A stretch of DNA of 64,000 bases, from the NCBI GenBank assembly GCA_016186995.1, contig JACPKQ010000007.1, forward strand, positions 1 to 64,000. The letters run 5' to 3'. Shown here in pieces: positions 8,832 through 17,463 of the stretch (position 1 is the stretch's first letter; the number at the start of each line of letters is the position of its first letter). This stretch comes from Deltaproteobacteria bacterium. Its GTDB lineage: Bacteria; Bdellovibrionota; JACOXK01. Below the pieces are notes generated by a model. The model did not search any database. It was given only the letters and a program-made list of their open reading frames with translations, and was not told where the DNA came from. Made by a program: the position numbers and the translations under genes.

Positions 8832-9526
8832 TGAGTAATCTTATTGTTTCACTTGAAACACATTCTTTAAATGAAACTCAAAAGCTTGTTGATACATTAG
8901 GACAAGAAGTGAGTTATTATAAAGTAGGACTTCCTCTTTTTGTGAAAGAAGGAGAAGTGATACTTAATTTTCTTCACACATTAAACAAAAAAGTTTTTCT
9001 CGATTTAAAATTTTATGACATTCCCTCTGTAACAAAGCGCGCGGTCGAAAGTGCGTGTGATAAAGGTGTATTCATGGTTAATGTGCATGCTTTAAGTGGA
9101 GAAAAAACTCTTAGAGAAGTAGCATCGCTTAAAAATAAATACCCAGAAACTCAATTCATTGGGGTGACGTTACTTACAAGCTATTCTGAAGTTGAATTAC
9201 ATGAAGAAGGTTTGTTACAGCCTCATGAAACAGTTGAAAAAAGAGTTTTAAAGTTAGCCCAAAAAGTTAAAGACTCAGGACTTCACGGAGTTGTAGCCTC
9301 AGTTTATGAAACAAAAAAAATTAAAGAAAAGTGTGGTCATCAATTTTTAGTTATCACTCCAGGCGTTCGTTTGGACAAAAATAAAACAGATGATCAGTCT
9401 CGGGTGGCACCTGTTTCAGAAGCGCTTTCTGCAGGAGCAGATTATCTTGTAGTGGGGCGCCCTATCTGTCATGCAAAGGACCCCAAGGTAGCAGTTCAGT
9501 CTTTTCTGGAAGCATTGAGAATCTAA
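8831..9526 (+). CDS. pyrF: Orotidine 5'-phosphate decarboxylase
   Basis: Catalyses the last step of UMP synthesis. The 231 residues show the catalytic DLKFYDIP motif (Asp58, Lys60, Asp63), VTLLTS, VITPGVRL and the phosphate-binding GADYLVVGRPI near the end. The early Asp usually seen in the IVALD segment is Glu here (IVSLE), a conservative change. ATG shares a base with the proS stop (TAATG), so it is the last gene of the lpxC run. Confidence 0.95.
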   Translation: MSNLIVSLETHSLNETQKLVDTLGQEVSYYKVGLPLFVKEGEVILNFLHTLNKKVFLDLKFYDIPSVTKRAVESACDKGVFMVNVHALSGEKTLREVASLKNKYPETQFIGVTLLTSYSEVELHEEGLLQPHETVEKRVLKLAQKVKDSGLHGVVASVYETKKIKEKCGHQFLVITPGVRLDKNKTDDQSRVAPVSEALSAGADYLVVGRPICHAKDPKVAVQSFLEALRI

Positions 9527-9532
9527 AATAAA

Positions 9533-9561
9533 TTGACAGTTTTTGAATTATGTTTTTATCT
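9533..9561 (+). promoter_or_regulatory. Promoter of the tRNA cluster
   Basis: TTGACA at 9533-9538 and TTATCT at 9556-9561 are 17 bases apart, a good housekeeping sigma-factor promoter about 77 bases before the first tRNA. Confidence 0.55.
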
Positions 9562-9637
9562 GAGGTAATCTTTCAAGGATTCTTTCGAGGGATCTTTGTG
9601 TTGTGAAACGTGAAGTATGTGTTTATGTGGTAGAGAT

Positions 9638-9710
9638 GCTGGCGTAGCTCAGTTGGTAGAGCAGCTGATTTGTAATCAGCAGGTCGCGGGTTCGAGTCCC
9701 ATCGCCAGCT
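9638..9710 (+). tRNA. tRNA-Thr (anticodon TGT)
   Basis: A 73-base cloverleaf: acceptor GCTGGCG pairs with CGCCAGC, and the anticodon loop TTTGTAA gives TGT. The T-arm TTCGAGT loop has one C-A mismatch in its stem. CCA is not encoded. First of five tRNAs read in the same direction. Confidence 0.95.
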
Positions 9711-9721
9711 TGTTCTTTGGT

Positions 9722-9798
9722 GCGGGAGTAGCTCAGCTGGCTAGAGCATCAGCCTTCCAAGCTGAGGGTCGCGGGTTCGAATCCCGTCTCCCGCTCCA
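9722..9798 (+). tRNA. tRNA-Gly (anticodon TCC)
   Basis: Acceptor GCGGGAG pairs with CTCCCGC. The anticodon loop CTTCCAA gives TCC, the T loop is TTCGAAT, and CCA is encoded at 9796-9798. Confidence 0.95.
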
Positions 9799-9820
9799 TT
9801 TTTTTTCTATTGTATTGTAT

Positions 9821-9903
9821 GGAGAGATACCCAAGTGGCCAAAGGGGACAGACTGTAAATCTGTTGGCGTTAGCCTTCGGAGGTTCAAATCCTCGTCTCT
9901 CCA
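9821..9903 (+). tRNA. tRNA-Tyr (anticodon GTA)
   Basis: Class II tRNA with a long variable arm (about 83 bases). Acceptor GGAGAGA pairs with TCTCTCC, discriminator is A, and the anticodon loop CTGTAAA gives GTA. CCA is not encoded. Confidence 0.95.
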
Positions 9904-9917
9904 GTTTTTTGGGCTCT

Positions 9918-9989
9918 GCCCACGTAGCTCAGTGGTGGAGCACTTCCTTGGTAAGGAAGAGGTCATCGGTTCAATCCCGATCGTGGGCT
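9918..9989 (+). tRNA. tRNA-Thr (anticodon GGT)
   Basis: Acceptor GCCCACG pairs with CGTGGGC. The anticodon loop TTGGTAA gives GGT. Second threonine tRNA of the cluster; CCA is not encoded. Confidence 0.95.
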
Positions 9990-10001
9990 TTTTGTTATGA
10001 T

Positions 10002-10077
10002 AGGCCAGTAGCTCCAACGGTAGAGCACCGGTCTCCAAAACCGGGTGTTGGGGGTTCAAATCCCTCCTGGCCTGCCA
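10002..10077 (+). tRNA. tRNA-Trp (anticodon CCA)
   Basis: Acceptor AGGCCAG pairs with CTGGCCT, discriminator G, CCA encoded at 10075-10077. The anticodon loop CTCCAAA gives CCA. It lies directly upstream of secE-nusG, a common bacterial arrangement. Confidence 0.95.
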
Positions 10078-10105
10078 CTTTACATAGATGTAAACACGAG
10101 CAGTG

Positions 10106-10122
10106 CACCCTCCCTACTCAGA
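10106..10122 (+). repeat. Short intergenic repeat, copy 2
   Basis: Exact second copy of the 17-base string at 25-41, here between tRNA-Trp and the secE promoter. The gap 10078-10212 holds this repeat and the promoter, and no rpmG gene is seen in it. Confidence 0.5.
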
Positions 10123-10160
10123 CCAAAGCACTTAAGAACCTGTGGAAATTCAAAAAAGTA

Positions 10161-10188
10161 TTTACAAATGTTTTTAAGCGTATATAGA
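10161..10188 (+). promoter_or_regulatory. Promoter of secE-nusG-rplKAJL
   Basis: TTTACA at 10161-10166 and TATAGA at 10183-10188 are 16 bases apart, 25 bases before the secE ATG. Confidence 0.5.
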
Positions 10189-10212
10189 TAAGAACTTTAC
10201 AATGGGGATTCT

Positions 10213-10581
10213 ATGCAAAATCAAAAAATAGTTTCAGCTACATTGGTTGGTTTTGGAGTTGCACTCTGGTTTGTTTTAAATGCTGGAATTGTTAAAGTTT
10301 TTGATCACTATGACTTGACTTTCGGTGTTTATGATGCGATTAAACATGCGATTCCATTGCTAGTTTCGGCAGTGAGTGTTTTTGTTTTATTAAAGAATGT
10401 AACTGTTACAAATTTTCTGACTGAAGTGGTTGTAGAGTTGAGAAAGGTAACATGGCCATCTTCTAAAGATACATGGTCTGCTACCTTTGTCGTTATTGTG
10501 TTTGTAATTATTATTTCTTTTATATTAGGGGCGATGGATTTGGGTTGGGCTTATCTTGTTCAAAAATTAATTATTAGGTAA
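10213..10581 (+). CDS. secE: Preprotein translocase subunit SecE
   Basis: Small inner-membrane subunit that clamps SecY in the Sec translocon. The 122 residues have two extra N-terminal hydrophobic segments (about 9-27 and 46-62), then the conserved amphipathic segment VVELRKVTWPSSKDT and the essential C-terminal membrane helix (92-116). This three-helix form resembles the long enterobacterial type. It is seven bases upstream of nusG. Confidence 0.95.
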   Translation: MQNQKIVSATLVGFGVALWFVLNAGIVKVFDHYDLTFGVYDAIKHAIPLLVSAVSVFVLLKNVTVTNFLTEVVVELRKVTWPSSKDTWSATFVVIVFVIIISFILGAMDLGWAYLVQKLIIR

Positions 10582-10587
10582 TTTCTC

Positions 10588-11217
10588 ATGAATGAAGAAA
10601 ATAAAAAGCTTGAAGAAAGTGGTGTAGAGAATCAACAAGAGGAAACACCCGTTTCTTCACAACCGCAACCAGAAATTCTCAAGAATGAAAATTTAAAGTG
10701 GTATGTTGTTCATACTTATTCAGGTTTTGAATCTCAAGCCAAACAAGCTCTTCAAGAGAAGATTAAAAATGGAGCCTTTGAAAAATCTTTTGGAGATATT
10801 CTTGTTCCTATTGAAGAAAGTGAAAAACTTGTTAAAGGAAAAAAACGTAAAACTTCTCGAAAGTTTTTCCCAGGCTATATGATAGTGCAAATGGAATTGA
10901 ATGAAGCAACATGGCATCTTGTGAAAGCAACACCTAAGGTCACAGGTTTTGTGGGTGGACTTCAGAATCCTACACCTGTTTCTGAAAAAGAAATTCAGCT
11001 TATTCGGGATCAAATGTCTGGTGAGGTTGCTCTTTCAACATTAGAAACAAGTTTTCAAGAAGGTGAAAATGTAAGGGTTGTTGAAGGACCTTTTGCTAAC
11101 TTTAATGGTGTTATTGAAGAAGTGAAACCTGATAAGCAAAAAGTAAAAGTTTTAGTGAGTATTTTTGGACGTTCAACCCCTGTAGAATTATCCTATTCTC
11201 AGGTGGAAAAAGCATAG
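10588..11217 (+). CDS. nusG: Transcription termination/antitermination factor NusG
   Basis: Binds RNA polymerase and links it to Rho or the ribosome. The NGN domain starts at WYVVHTYSGFE (about 38) and includes FPGYMIVQM. The KOW domain covers the last 55 residues (GPFANFNGVIEEV). A roughly 36-residue Glu/Gln-rich N-terminal extension precedes the NGN domain, so at 209 residues it is longer than the usual 180. Confidence 0.95.
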   Translation: MNEENKKLEESGVENQQEETPVSSQPQPEILKNENLKWYVVHTYSGFESQAKQALQEKIKNGAFEKSFGDILVPIEESEKLVKGKKRKTSRKFFPGYMIVQMELNEATWHLVKATPKVTGFVGGLQNPTPVSEKEIQLIRDQMSGEVALSTLETSFQEGENVRVVEGPFANFNGVIEEVKPDKQKVKVLVSIFGRSTPVELSYSQVEKA

Positions 11218-11229
11218 AGGTTAATTATT

Positions 11230-11658
11230 ATGCCACCAAAAAAAGAAATTACAGGTCTGATTAAACTTCAGATTCAAGCAGGAGCCGCAAACCCTTCACC
11301 ACCTGTTGGACCAGCTTTAGGTCAACATGGTGTCAATATCATGGATTTCTGTAAGGCTTTTAACGACAGAACAAAAGATCAAAAAGGAATGGTTATTCCT
11401 GTTGTTATCACGGTCTATAAAGATCGTACTTTTTCTTTTATTACAAAAACGCCACCAGCAGCTATTCTTCTTTTAAAAGCTGCGGGAATTCAAAAAGGTT
11501 CTGGAGTGCCTAATAAAGAAAAAGTGGGAAAAGTAACAAAAGAGCAAGTGAAGCAGATTGCAGAAACAAAAATGCCTGATTTAAACGCCAGGGACATTGG
11601 CGCAGCTATGAGGATCATTGAAGGGACTGCACGTAGTATGGGAATTGAGGTTAAGTAA
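11230..11658 (+). CDS. rplK: Ribosomal protein L11
   Basis: Large-subunit protein of the GTPase-associated centre. It has the typical 142 residues, with [22 protein letters not shown] in the N-terminal domain and the C-terminal rRNA-binding region ending in [10 protein letters not shown]. It shares one base with the rplA start. Confidence 0.97.
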   Translation: MPPKKEITGLIKLQIQAGAANPSPPVGPALGQHGVNIMDFCKAFNDRTKDQKGMVIPVVITVYKDRTFSFITKTPPAAILLLKAAGIQKGSGVPNKEKVGKVTKEQVKQIAETKMPDLNARDIGAAMRIIEGTARSMGIEVK

Positions 11659-12206
11659 TGGGGAAAAGATATAAAAATAATTTTAAAAAAGTGCAACAAG
11701 ATAAAAACTATACACCCGGGGAAGCTTTTCAGATTTTAGATAGTTTTGAAAATGCTAAGTTTGATGAAAGTATTGATGTGGCTATCCGACTTGGTGTTGA
11801 TCCTAAGCAATCAGATCAGATGGTACGTGGATCTGTTGTTTTACCTCATGGTACAGGTAAGAAGATAAAACTTCTTGTATTTGCCAAGGGGGATAAGCTT
11901 AAAGAGGTTGAGTCTCTAGGAGTTGATTATGCTGGTGGAGATGAGTTTATCAGTAAAATTCAAGGGGGTTGGCTTGATTTTGATAAAGTTATTGCAACCC
12001 CTGACATGATGAGTTCAGTGAGTAAAGTTGCAAAAATTTTAGGTCCTAAGGGCCTTATGCCTAATCCAAAGTCGGGTACAGTGACTTTTGAAGTTGCAAA
12101 AGCAGTTGAAGATGAGAGGAAAGGTAAAGTTGAGTTTAGAATTGATAAGAGTGGGATTGTGCATACAAATATTGGTAAAAAATCTTTTGGCTCAGAGTTA
12201 AAGTAG
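11658..12206 (+). CDS. rplA: Ribosomal protein L1, C-terminally shortened
   Basis: L1-stalk protein that also represses its own operon in other bacteria. The N-terminal half is normal ([21 protein letters not shown], then [16 protein letters not shown], then [15 protein letters not shown]). The protein stops after [10 protein letters not shown] at residue 182, where relatives continue for about 50 residues to the conserved TMGPGV-type end. Those residues complete rRNA-binding domain I. Only 53 bases separate the stop from rplJ, too few for the missing part in any frame, so this is a true shortening and not a simple frameshift. Confidence 0.9.
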   Translation: MGKRYKNNFKKVQQDKNYTPGEAFQILDSFENAKFDESIDVAIRLGVDPKQSDQMVRGSVVLPHGTGKKIKLLVFAKGDKLKEVESLGVDYAGGDEFISKIQGGWLDFDKVIATPDMMSSVSKVAKILGPKGLMPNPKSGTVTFEVAKAVEDERKGKVEFRIDKSGIVHTNIGKKSFGSELK

Positions 12207-12259
12207 ATCCTATGAAGGTTATTTCATGATGGGGTGGTTAAGAGAGAAAGGTTGTAAAT

Positions 12260-12793
12260 ATGAATAAAGAAGAAAAAAAACAGAGTGTCGCGGAATTAAA
12301 AGATCGGTTTCAAAATTCAATTTGTGCTATTGTAGCTCATTATCGAGGCCTTACAGTTTCTCAAATAACAGATTTGAGGCAGAAACTTCATAGAAATAAG
12401 GACGAGCTTAAAGTTATTAAAAATAGGCTTGCTAAAATTGCTTGCAAAGATACAGAGTGGGAGATTTTGAATGAAGATTTTATAGGGCCTAATGTTGTTG
12501 GATTTGCAAGTAGTGATCCTGTAGGTTTAGCAAAAATTTTTGTTGAGCTATCGAAAGAAGAAGACAGTAAGCTTCAATTAAAAACAGCTGTTTTGAAGGG
12601 CAAGAAACTTTCATTAGAGCAGATAGCAGATCTTGCAGCTCTTCCAGGTCGTGAGCAATTGTTAGCTCAATTTTTAAGTGTTCTTCAAGGGCCTGTAAGA
12701 GGTTTAGTCACTGTTTTAAGTGGTATTCCTAGACAGTTTGTACAAGTCCTTGAGGCGGTATGTAGGGCTAAAGAAAAGGATGGGTCTGTATAA
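12260..12793 (+). CDS. rplJ: Ribosomal protein L10
   Basis: Base of the L7/L12 stalk. The 177 residues start with NKEEKKQSVAELKDRF and have the IVAHYRGLTVSQITDLR and KNRLAKIA segments, then the C-terminal helix that carries L7/L12 dimers. Length is normal. It lies 53 bases after rplA and 86 before rplL. Confidence 0.95.
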   Translation: MNKEEKKQSVAELKDRFQNSICAIVAHYRGLTVSQITDLRQKLHRNKDELKVIKNRLAKIACKDTEWEILNEDFIGPNVVGFASSDPVGLAKIFVELSKEEDSKLQLKTAVLKGKKLSLEQIADLAALPGREQLLAQFLSVLQGPVRGLVTVLSGIPRQFVQVLEAVCRAKEKDGSV

Positions 12794-12879
12794 TTATTGA
12801 TGAATAGATTAAGGCATAAAGAAATAAAAAAAAATGTTTAAGTCAAAATATGATTTAAATTTAAGGAGGAAGAGGTACT

Positions 12880-13269
12880 ATGACAGCAAAAGCAATGACA
12901 AAAGCAGACGTAGTTGAATTTGTAAAAGGTATGAACGTTCTGGAATTATCAGAACTCGTCAAAGAGTTAGAGGAAACATTTGGTGTTTCAGCTCAAGCTC
13001 CTGTGATTATGGGTGGTGCAGCTCTCGGTGCAGCTACAGCTCAAGCAGCTGAAGAAAAATCAACATTTGATCTTGTTCTTAAAGCTTCAGGTGAGCAGAA
13101 AATCCAGGTTATTAAAGAAGTTCGTACCATCACAGGTTTAGGGCTTAAAGAAGCTAAAGATCTTGTAGAAGGGGCTCCAAAGACGGTGAAAGAAGGGGTC
13201 TCTAAAGAAGATGCTGCCAAATTTAAACAGCAGTTAGAAAAGGTTGGGGCTACTGTCGAGCTTAAATAA
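12880..13269 (+). CDS. rplL: Ribosomal protein L7/L12
   Basis: Stalk protein that recruits translation GTPases. Of 129 residues, the N-terminal dimerisation domain holds [12 protein letters not shown], the Ala-rich hinge lies at about 46-60, and the C-terminal domain contains [20 protein letters not shown] and ends VEL. A strong ribosome site AAGGAGG stands at 12862-12868, in keeping with the four-copy stoichiometry of this protein. Confidence 0.96.
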   Translation: MTAKAMTKADVVEFVKGMNVLELSELVKELEETFGVSAQAPVIMGGAALGAATAQAAEEKSTFDLVLKASGEQKIQVIKEVRTITGLGLKEAKDLVEGAPKTVKEGVSKEDAAKFKQQLEKVGATVELK

Positions 13270-13288
13270 CATTGAAGAATTTTATTGA

Positions 13289-13324
13289 AACGCCTATTTT
13301 GAAGGGAGTGTCGAAGTAGGTGTT
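13289..13324 (+). promoter_or_regulatory. Hairpin between rplL and rpoB
   Basis: AACGCCTA (13289-13296) can pair with TAGGTGTT (13317-13324), eight pairs with one G-U, followed by a T-rich tail. In Escherichia coli the same interval carries an attenuator and an RNase III site. An equivalent role here is inference. Confidence 0.4.
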
Positions 13325-13359
13325 TGTCTTATTTTTCAAATAATAAGGAGAAGAGGTCC

Positions 13360-16300
13360 ATGGGTGAGTTAATATCTCATAGAAGGCGTCAACGTAAGAG
13401 CTTTGAAAAAATCCCCCAGATTGTTGAACTTCCAGGGCTTATTGATGTTCAAAGAAGATCATTTGAAGAGTTTCTTCAAGAGGGGATACCTTCAGCAAAA
13501 AGACAAAATGTGGGATTAGAAGCTGTTTTTAGAAGTGTTTTCCCCATTGAAAGTTTTGAGGGAACAGCTTCATTAGAATATGAAAATTATATTTTAGAAA
13601 CTCCTAAATATGATGTAGGGGAGTGTCGTGATCGAGGTATGACTTATGCATCTCCTTTAAGAGTCACTGTAAGACTTCTTGTATGGGATGTTGACGAAAC
13701 AACAGGAGCAAAGACTATTCGTGATGTCAAAGAACAAGAAGTTTATTTAGGTGAAGTTCCTCTCATGACCGAAACGGGTTCTTTTATTATTAATGGAAAT
13801 GAAAGAGTTATTGTCAGCCAATTACACCGATCTCCTGGTGTTTTTTTCTCTCATGATAAAGGAAGTACTCATGCTAGTGGTAAGCTTCTTTACTCAGCAC
13901 GAGTTATTCCTTATAGAGGAAGTTGGATAGATATTGAGTTCAATCATAAAGATCTTATTTTTGTAAGAATTGATCGTCGCCGAAAAATGCCTGCTACAGC
14001 TTTGTTAAAAGCTTTAGGATATTCTACCCAAGATCTTATTAAGTATTATTATCAATCTGAAACTCTTTATTTAGCAGAAGATTCTTATTCTAAAAGTATT
14101 GAGTGGAATCTTCTCAAAGGCCAAAGATCCACATTTGAAATTAAGCACCCTAAGACAAAGAAAGTTCTTGTTAAGAAAAATAGAAGATTCACAGAGCGTG
14201 CGCTTGAAGAAATGAAAAGTGCTGGGCTTAAAGAAATTCCTATAGATATTGAAGAGGTTGTTAAGAAAATTTGTTATGAAGATATTATTGATAAGAAAAC
14301 TGGAGAAGTTCTTTTAAGTTGTAATCAAAAATTGACAAGATCGATGCTTAAAGATCTTCAAAAGAAAGGTGTTAAAGAAATTAAGATTCTTTTTGCTGAT
14401 GATCTTAATAGAGGAGCTTACATTTCTGAAACACTTGCAAGTGATAAAGTTGAAAGTACAGAAGAGGCTCTCATTGAAATTTATAGGAGACTTCGCCCAG
14501 GGGATCCTCCCACTTTAGAAGCTGCAAAAAATTTATTTGAAAATTTATTTTTTAATCCAAGTCGATATGATCTCTCAAGGGTAGGACGTCTTAAATTAAA
14601 CCATAAATTTAAGTTAGACATCCCCATAGAAACAACAGTTCTCACAAAGAAAGATATCTTGGAAACACTTCGATATCTTGTAGAACTTAAAGATGGTCGA
14701 GGAAAGATTGATGACATTGATCATCTTGGAAATAGACGTGTAAGATCCGTTGGAGAACTTATTGAAAACCAATTCCGAATTGGTTTAGTACGAATGGAAA
14801 GAGGAATTCGTGAAAGAATGAGTCTGCAAGAAGTTGAAACACTTATGCCTCATGATCTTGTGAATTCAAAACCCATTCAGGCTGTGATGAAAGAATTTTT
14901 TGGAAGCAGCCAACTTTCTCAGTTTATGGATCAAGTGAATCCTCTCGCTGAAATTACACATAAACGCCGTCTTTCTGCTTTAGGTCCCGGGGGTCTTACT
15001 CGTGAAAGAGCAGGTTTTGAAGTTCGGGATGTTCACTCCACACACTATGGTAGGATTTGTCCTATTGAAACTCCTGAAGGTCCAAATATTGGACTGATTT
15101 CTTCATTGTCTACCCATGCAAGGGTGAATCCATATGGTTTTATTGAAACACCTTATAGAAAGGTGGTAGGCAAAAAAGTGACTGATGATATTGAGTATTA
15201 CAGTGCCCTTAATGAAGAAGATCATGTTATTGCTCAAGCTAATGCACAAGTCAAAGGTGGTAAGCTTGTATCTGATTATGTGACATCACGTAAGGCAGGA
15301 GAGTTTATTATTACAGGAGCTCAAGATGTGGATCTTATGGACGTTTCACCTAATCAACTTGTCAGTGTTGCAGCAGCACTTATTCCATTTTTAGAGCATG
15401 ATGATGCAAACCGTGCCCTTATGGGTTCTAATATGCAACGTCAAGCTGTCCCTCTTTTAAAACCTAGATCTCCACTTATTGGAACGGGTATGGAAAAAAA
15501 GGTGGCCAGTGATTCTGGAGTTACACTGAGAGCCAAGAGAGATGGGGTTGTTGAAAGTGTTGATGCTTCAAGAATTGTAGTTAAAGCAAAAACAAAAGCA
15601 AGTGATGCAGATATTGGTGTTGATATTTATAAATTAGATAAATTTCGAAGATCAAATCAAGGTACTTGTGTGAATCAAAAACCCATTGTTAAAGAAGGAG
15701 ATAAAATTCAAAAAGGTGAAGTTATTGCAGACGGAGCGGCTACCCATTTAGGAGAACTTGCTCTTGGGCAAAATATCACTGTCGCTTTTATGCCTTGGGA
15801 AGGATACAACTTTGAAGACTCTATTCTTGTAAGTGAAAAACTTCTCAAACAAGATATTTATACTTCTGTTCATATAGAAGAGTTCGAATGTGTTGCTCGA
15901 GATACTAAGTTAGGACGTGAAGAAATAACTCGAGATATTCCTAACGTAGGTGAAACTGCTTTAGCTGATTTGGATGATAGCGGTATTATTCGAATTGGTG
16001 CCGAGGTGAAGCCTGGTGATATTTTAGTGGGTAAAATTACACCTAAGGGTGAAACACAACTTTCTCCTGAAGAAAAACTCTTAAGAGCTATTTTTGGTGA
16101 GAAAGCCCGTGATGTAAGAGATACCTCACTTCGTGTTTCTCCTGGTATTGCAGGAACGATCATTCATGCTCAAGTCTTCTCTAGAGAAGGTATCGAGAAG
16201 GATGAAAGAGCAAAAATAATTCAAGATGAAGAGGTCTCTCGTCTTATGAAAGATAGAGATTCTGAAACTCAAATTATTAAATCTGCGGCTAAAGAAAAAC

Positions 16301-17463
16301 TTGAAAAGGATCTTGTTGGAGCACGTGTTACTGGTAAGGTTTTAAGTCTTGATGGTAAAGAAACGTTACTTTCAAAAGGTAAAACACTGACTCAGGAAGT
16401 TTATGACAATCTTCCTTTTGATCTTTTACAACATCTCCCTTTAAGTCAAAATCTTGAAGAAAAGATTTCAAAAACAATAGAAGGGGCAGTACAACAAATT
16501 GAACTTGTGAAATCTGTTTTCCAAGAAAAAATGAAAAAACTCAAGCAAGGAGACGAGTTATCTCCTGGTGTTATTAAAATGGTGAAAGTGTATGTTGCTA
16601 TGAAACGACGTTTGGCTGTGGGTGATAAAATGGCTGGTCGACATGGTAACAAAGGTGTTGTTTCTAGAATTCTTCCAGAAGAGGATATGCCTTATATGGA
16701 AGATGGAACACCTGTTGATGTTGTTCTTAATCCGCTTGGAGTTCCTTCAAGAATGAATTTGGGACAAATCTTGGAAACTCACTTAGGCTGGGCTTCTAAA
16801 GAGCTTGGAAATAAAGTGGGTGAGTTTGTTAATAATTTCGAAGCACATGCTTTAAAAAAACTTCTTAAAAGTATTTATTCATCTCAGGAGATTGATGGGT
16901 ATTTAGAAAAGGCTTCAACAGAGGAACTTCGAAATATCGCACGTTATCTTAAAGATGGTGTGCCCATGGCAACTCCTGTCTTTAACGGAGCAACTGAAAA
17001 TGAAATTCGGGCTGCTCTTCTCCAAGCAGGTCTTCCTTCTACTGCACAAACAACCCTTTATGATGGACGAACAGGGGAAGCCGTTGCTCAGGATGTTACA
17101 GTTGGGGCTATGTACTTTCTCAAACTGCATCACTTGGTAGAAGATAAAATTCATGCTCGTTCCATTGGGCCTTATTCTCTTGTGACACAACAACCTCTTG
17201 GTGGAAAAGCTCAATTTGGAGGTCAAAGATTAGGGGAGATGGAAGTGTGGGCTATGGAAGCTTACGGGGCTGCTTATGCTCTTCAAGAGTTCTTAACTGT
17301 TAAGGCAGATGACGTCGCGGGAAGAACAAGAATGTATGAAGCCATTGTCAAAGGAGAAAACGTTTTAGAACCAGGATTGCCTGAGTCTTTTAACGTTTTA
17401 ACCAAAGAGCTTCAAAGCCTTTGTCTCGATGTCGAGTTACAGGAAGAGGAGATAAAACCATGA
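13360..17463 (+). CDS. rpoB: RNA polymerase beta subunit
   Basis: Catalytic core subunit of 1367 residues. I chose ATG 13360 because AAGGAG (13345-13350) is well spaced before it; an in-frame TTG at 13324 lies inside the upstream hairpin. The rifampicin-binding region is of the sensitive type ([10 protein letters not shown] and [14 protein letters not shown]). [29 protein letters not shown] and the C-terminal beta-prime contact ([18 protein letters not shown]) are all present. The stop TGA overlaps the rpoC ATG by four bases. Confidence 0.97.
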   Translation: MGELISHRRRQRKSFEKIPQIVELPGLIDVQRRSFEEFLQEGIPSAKRQNVGLEAVFRSVFPIESFEGTASLEYENYILETPKYDVGECRDRGMTYASPLRVTVRLLVWDVDETTGAKTIRDVKEQEVYLGEVPLMTETGSFIINGNERVIVSQLHRSPGVFFSHDKGSTHASGKLLYSARVIPYRGSWIDIEFNHKDLIFVRIDRRRKMPATALLKALGYSTQDLIKYYYQSETLYLAEDSYSKSIEWNLLKGQRSTFEIKHPKTKKVLVKKNRRFTERALEEMKSAGLKEIPIDIEEVVKKICYEDIIDKKTGEVLLSCNQKLTRSMLKDLQKKGVKEIKILFADDLNRGAYISETLASDKVESTEEALIEIYRRLRPGDPPTLEAAKNLFENLFFNPSRYDLSRVGRLKLNHKFKLDIPIETTVLTKKDILETLRYLVELKDGRGKIDDIDHLGNRRVRSVGELIENQFRIGLVRMERGIRERMSLQEVETLMPHDLVNSKPIQAVMKEFFGSSQLSQFMDQVNPLAEITHKRRLSALGPGGLTRERAGFEVRDVHSTHYGRICPIETPEGPNIGLISSLSTHARVNPYGFIETPYRKVVGKKVTDDIEYYSALNEEDHVIAQANAQVKGGKLVSDYVTSRKAGEFIITGAQDVDLMDVSPNQLVSVAAALIPFLEHDDANRALMGSNMQRQAVPLLKPRSPLIGTGMEKKVASDSGVTLRAKRDGVVESVDASRIVVKAKTKASDADIGVDIYKLDKFRRSNQGTCVNQKPIVKEGDKIQKGEVIADGAATHLGELALGQNITVAFMPWEGYNFEDSILVSEKLLKQDIYTSVHIEEFECVARDTKLGREEITRDIPNVGETALADLDDSGIIRIGAEVKPGDILVGKITPKGETQLSPEEKLLRAIFGEKARDVRDTSLRVSPGIAGTIIHAQVFSREGIEKDERAKIIQDEEVSRLMKDRDSETQIIKSAAKEKLEKDLVGARVTGKVLSLDGKETLLSKGKTLTQEVYDNLPFDLLQHLPLSQNLEEKISKTIEGAVQQIELVKSVFQEKMKKLKQGDELSPGVIKMVKVYVAMKRRLAVGDKMAGRHGNKGVVSRILPEEDMPYMEDGTPVDVVLNPLGVPSRMNLGQILETHLGWASKELGNKVGEFVNNFEAHALKKLLKSIYSSQEIDGYLEKASTEELRNIARYLKDGVPMATPVFNGATENEIRAALLQAGLPSTAQTTLYDGRTGEAVAQDVTVGAMYFLKLHHLVEDKIHARSIGPYSLVTQQPLGGKAQFGGQRLGEMEVWAMEAYGAAYALQEFLTVKADDVAGRTRMYEAIVKGENVLEPGLPESFNVLTKELQSLCLDVELQEEEIKP

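Noticed and set aside
9617-10187. Long open frames on both strands across the tRNA cluster
   Set aside because: They translate tRNA genes (for example GVAQLVEQL and WYPSGQRG-like strings) and are the well-known spurious frames over tRNAs.
12207-12259. Missing end of L1 in another frame
   Set aside because: Only 53 bases remain before rplJ, and no L1-like residues are found in any frame.
13324-13359. Upstream TTG start of rpoB
   Set aside because: It has no ribosome site and overlaps the hairpin; ATG 13360 has AAGGAG at the right distance and the normal N-terminus.
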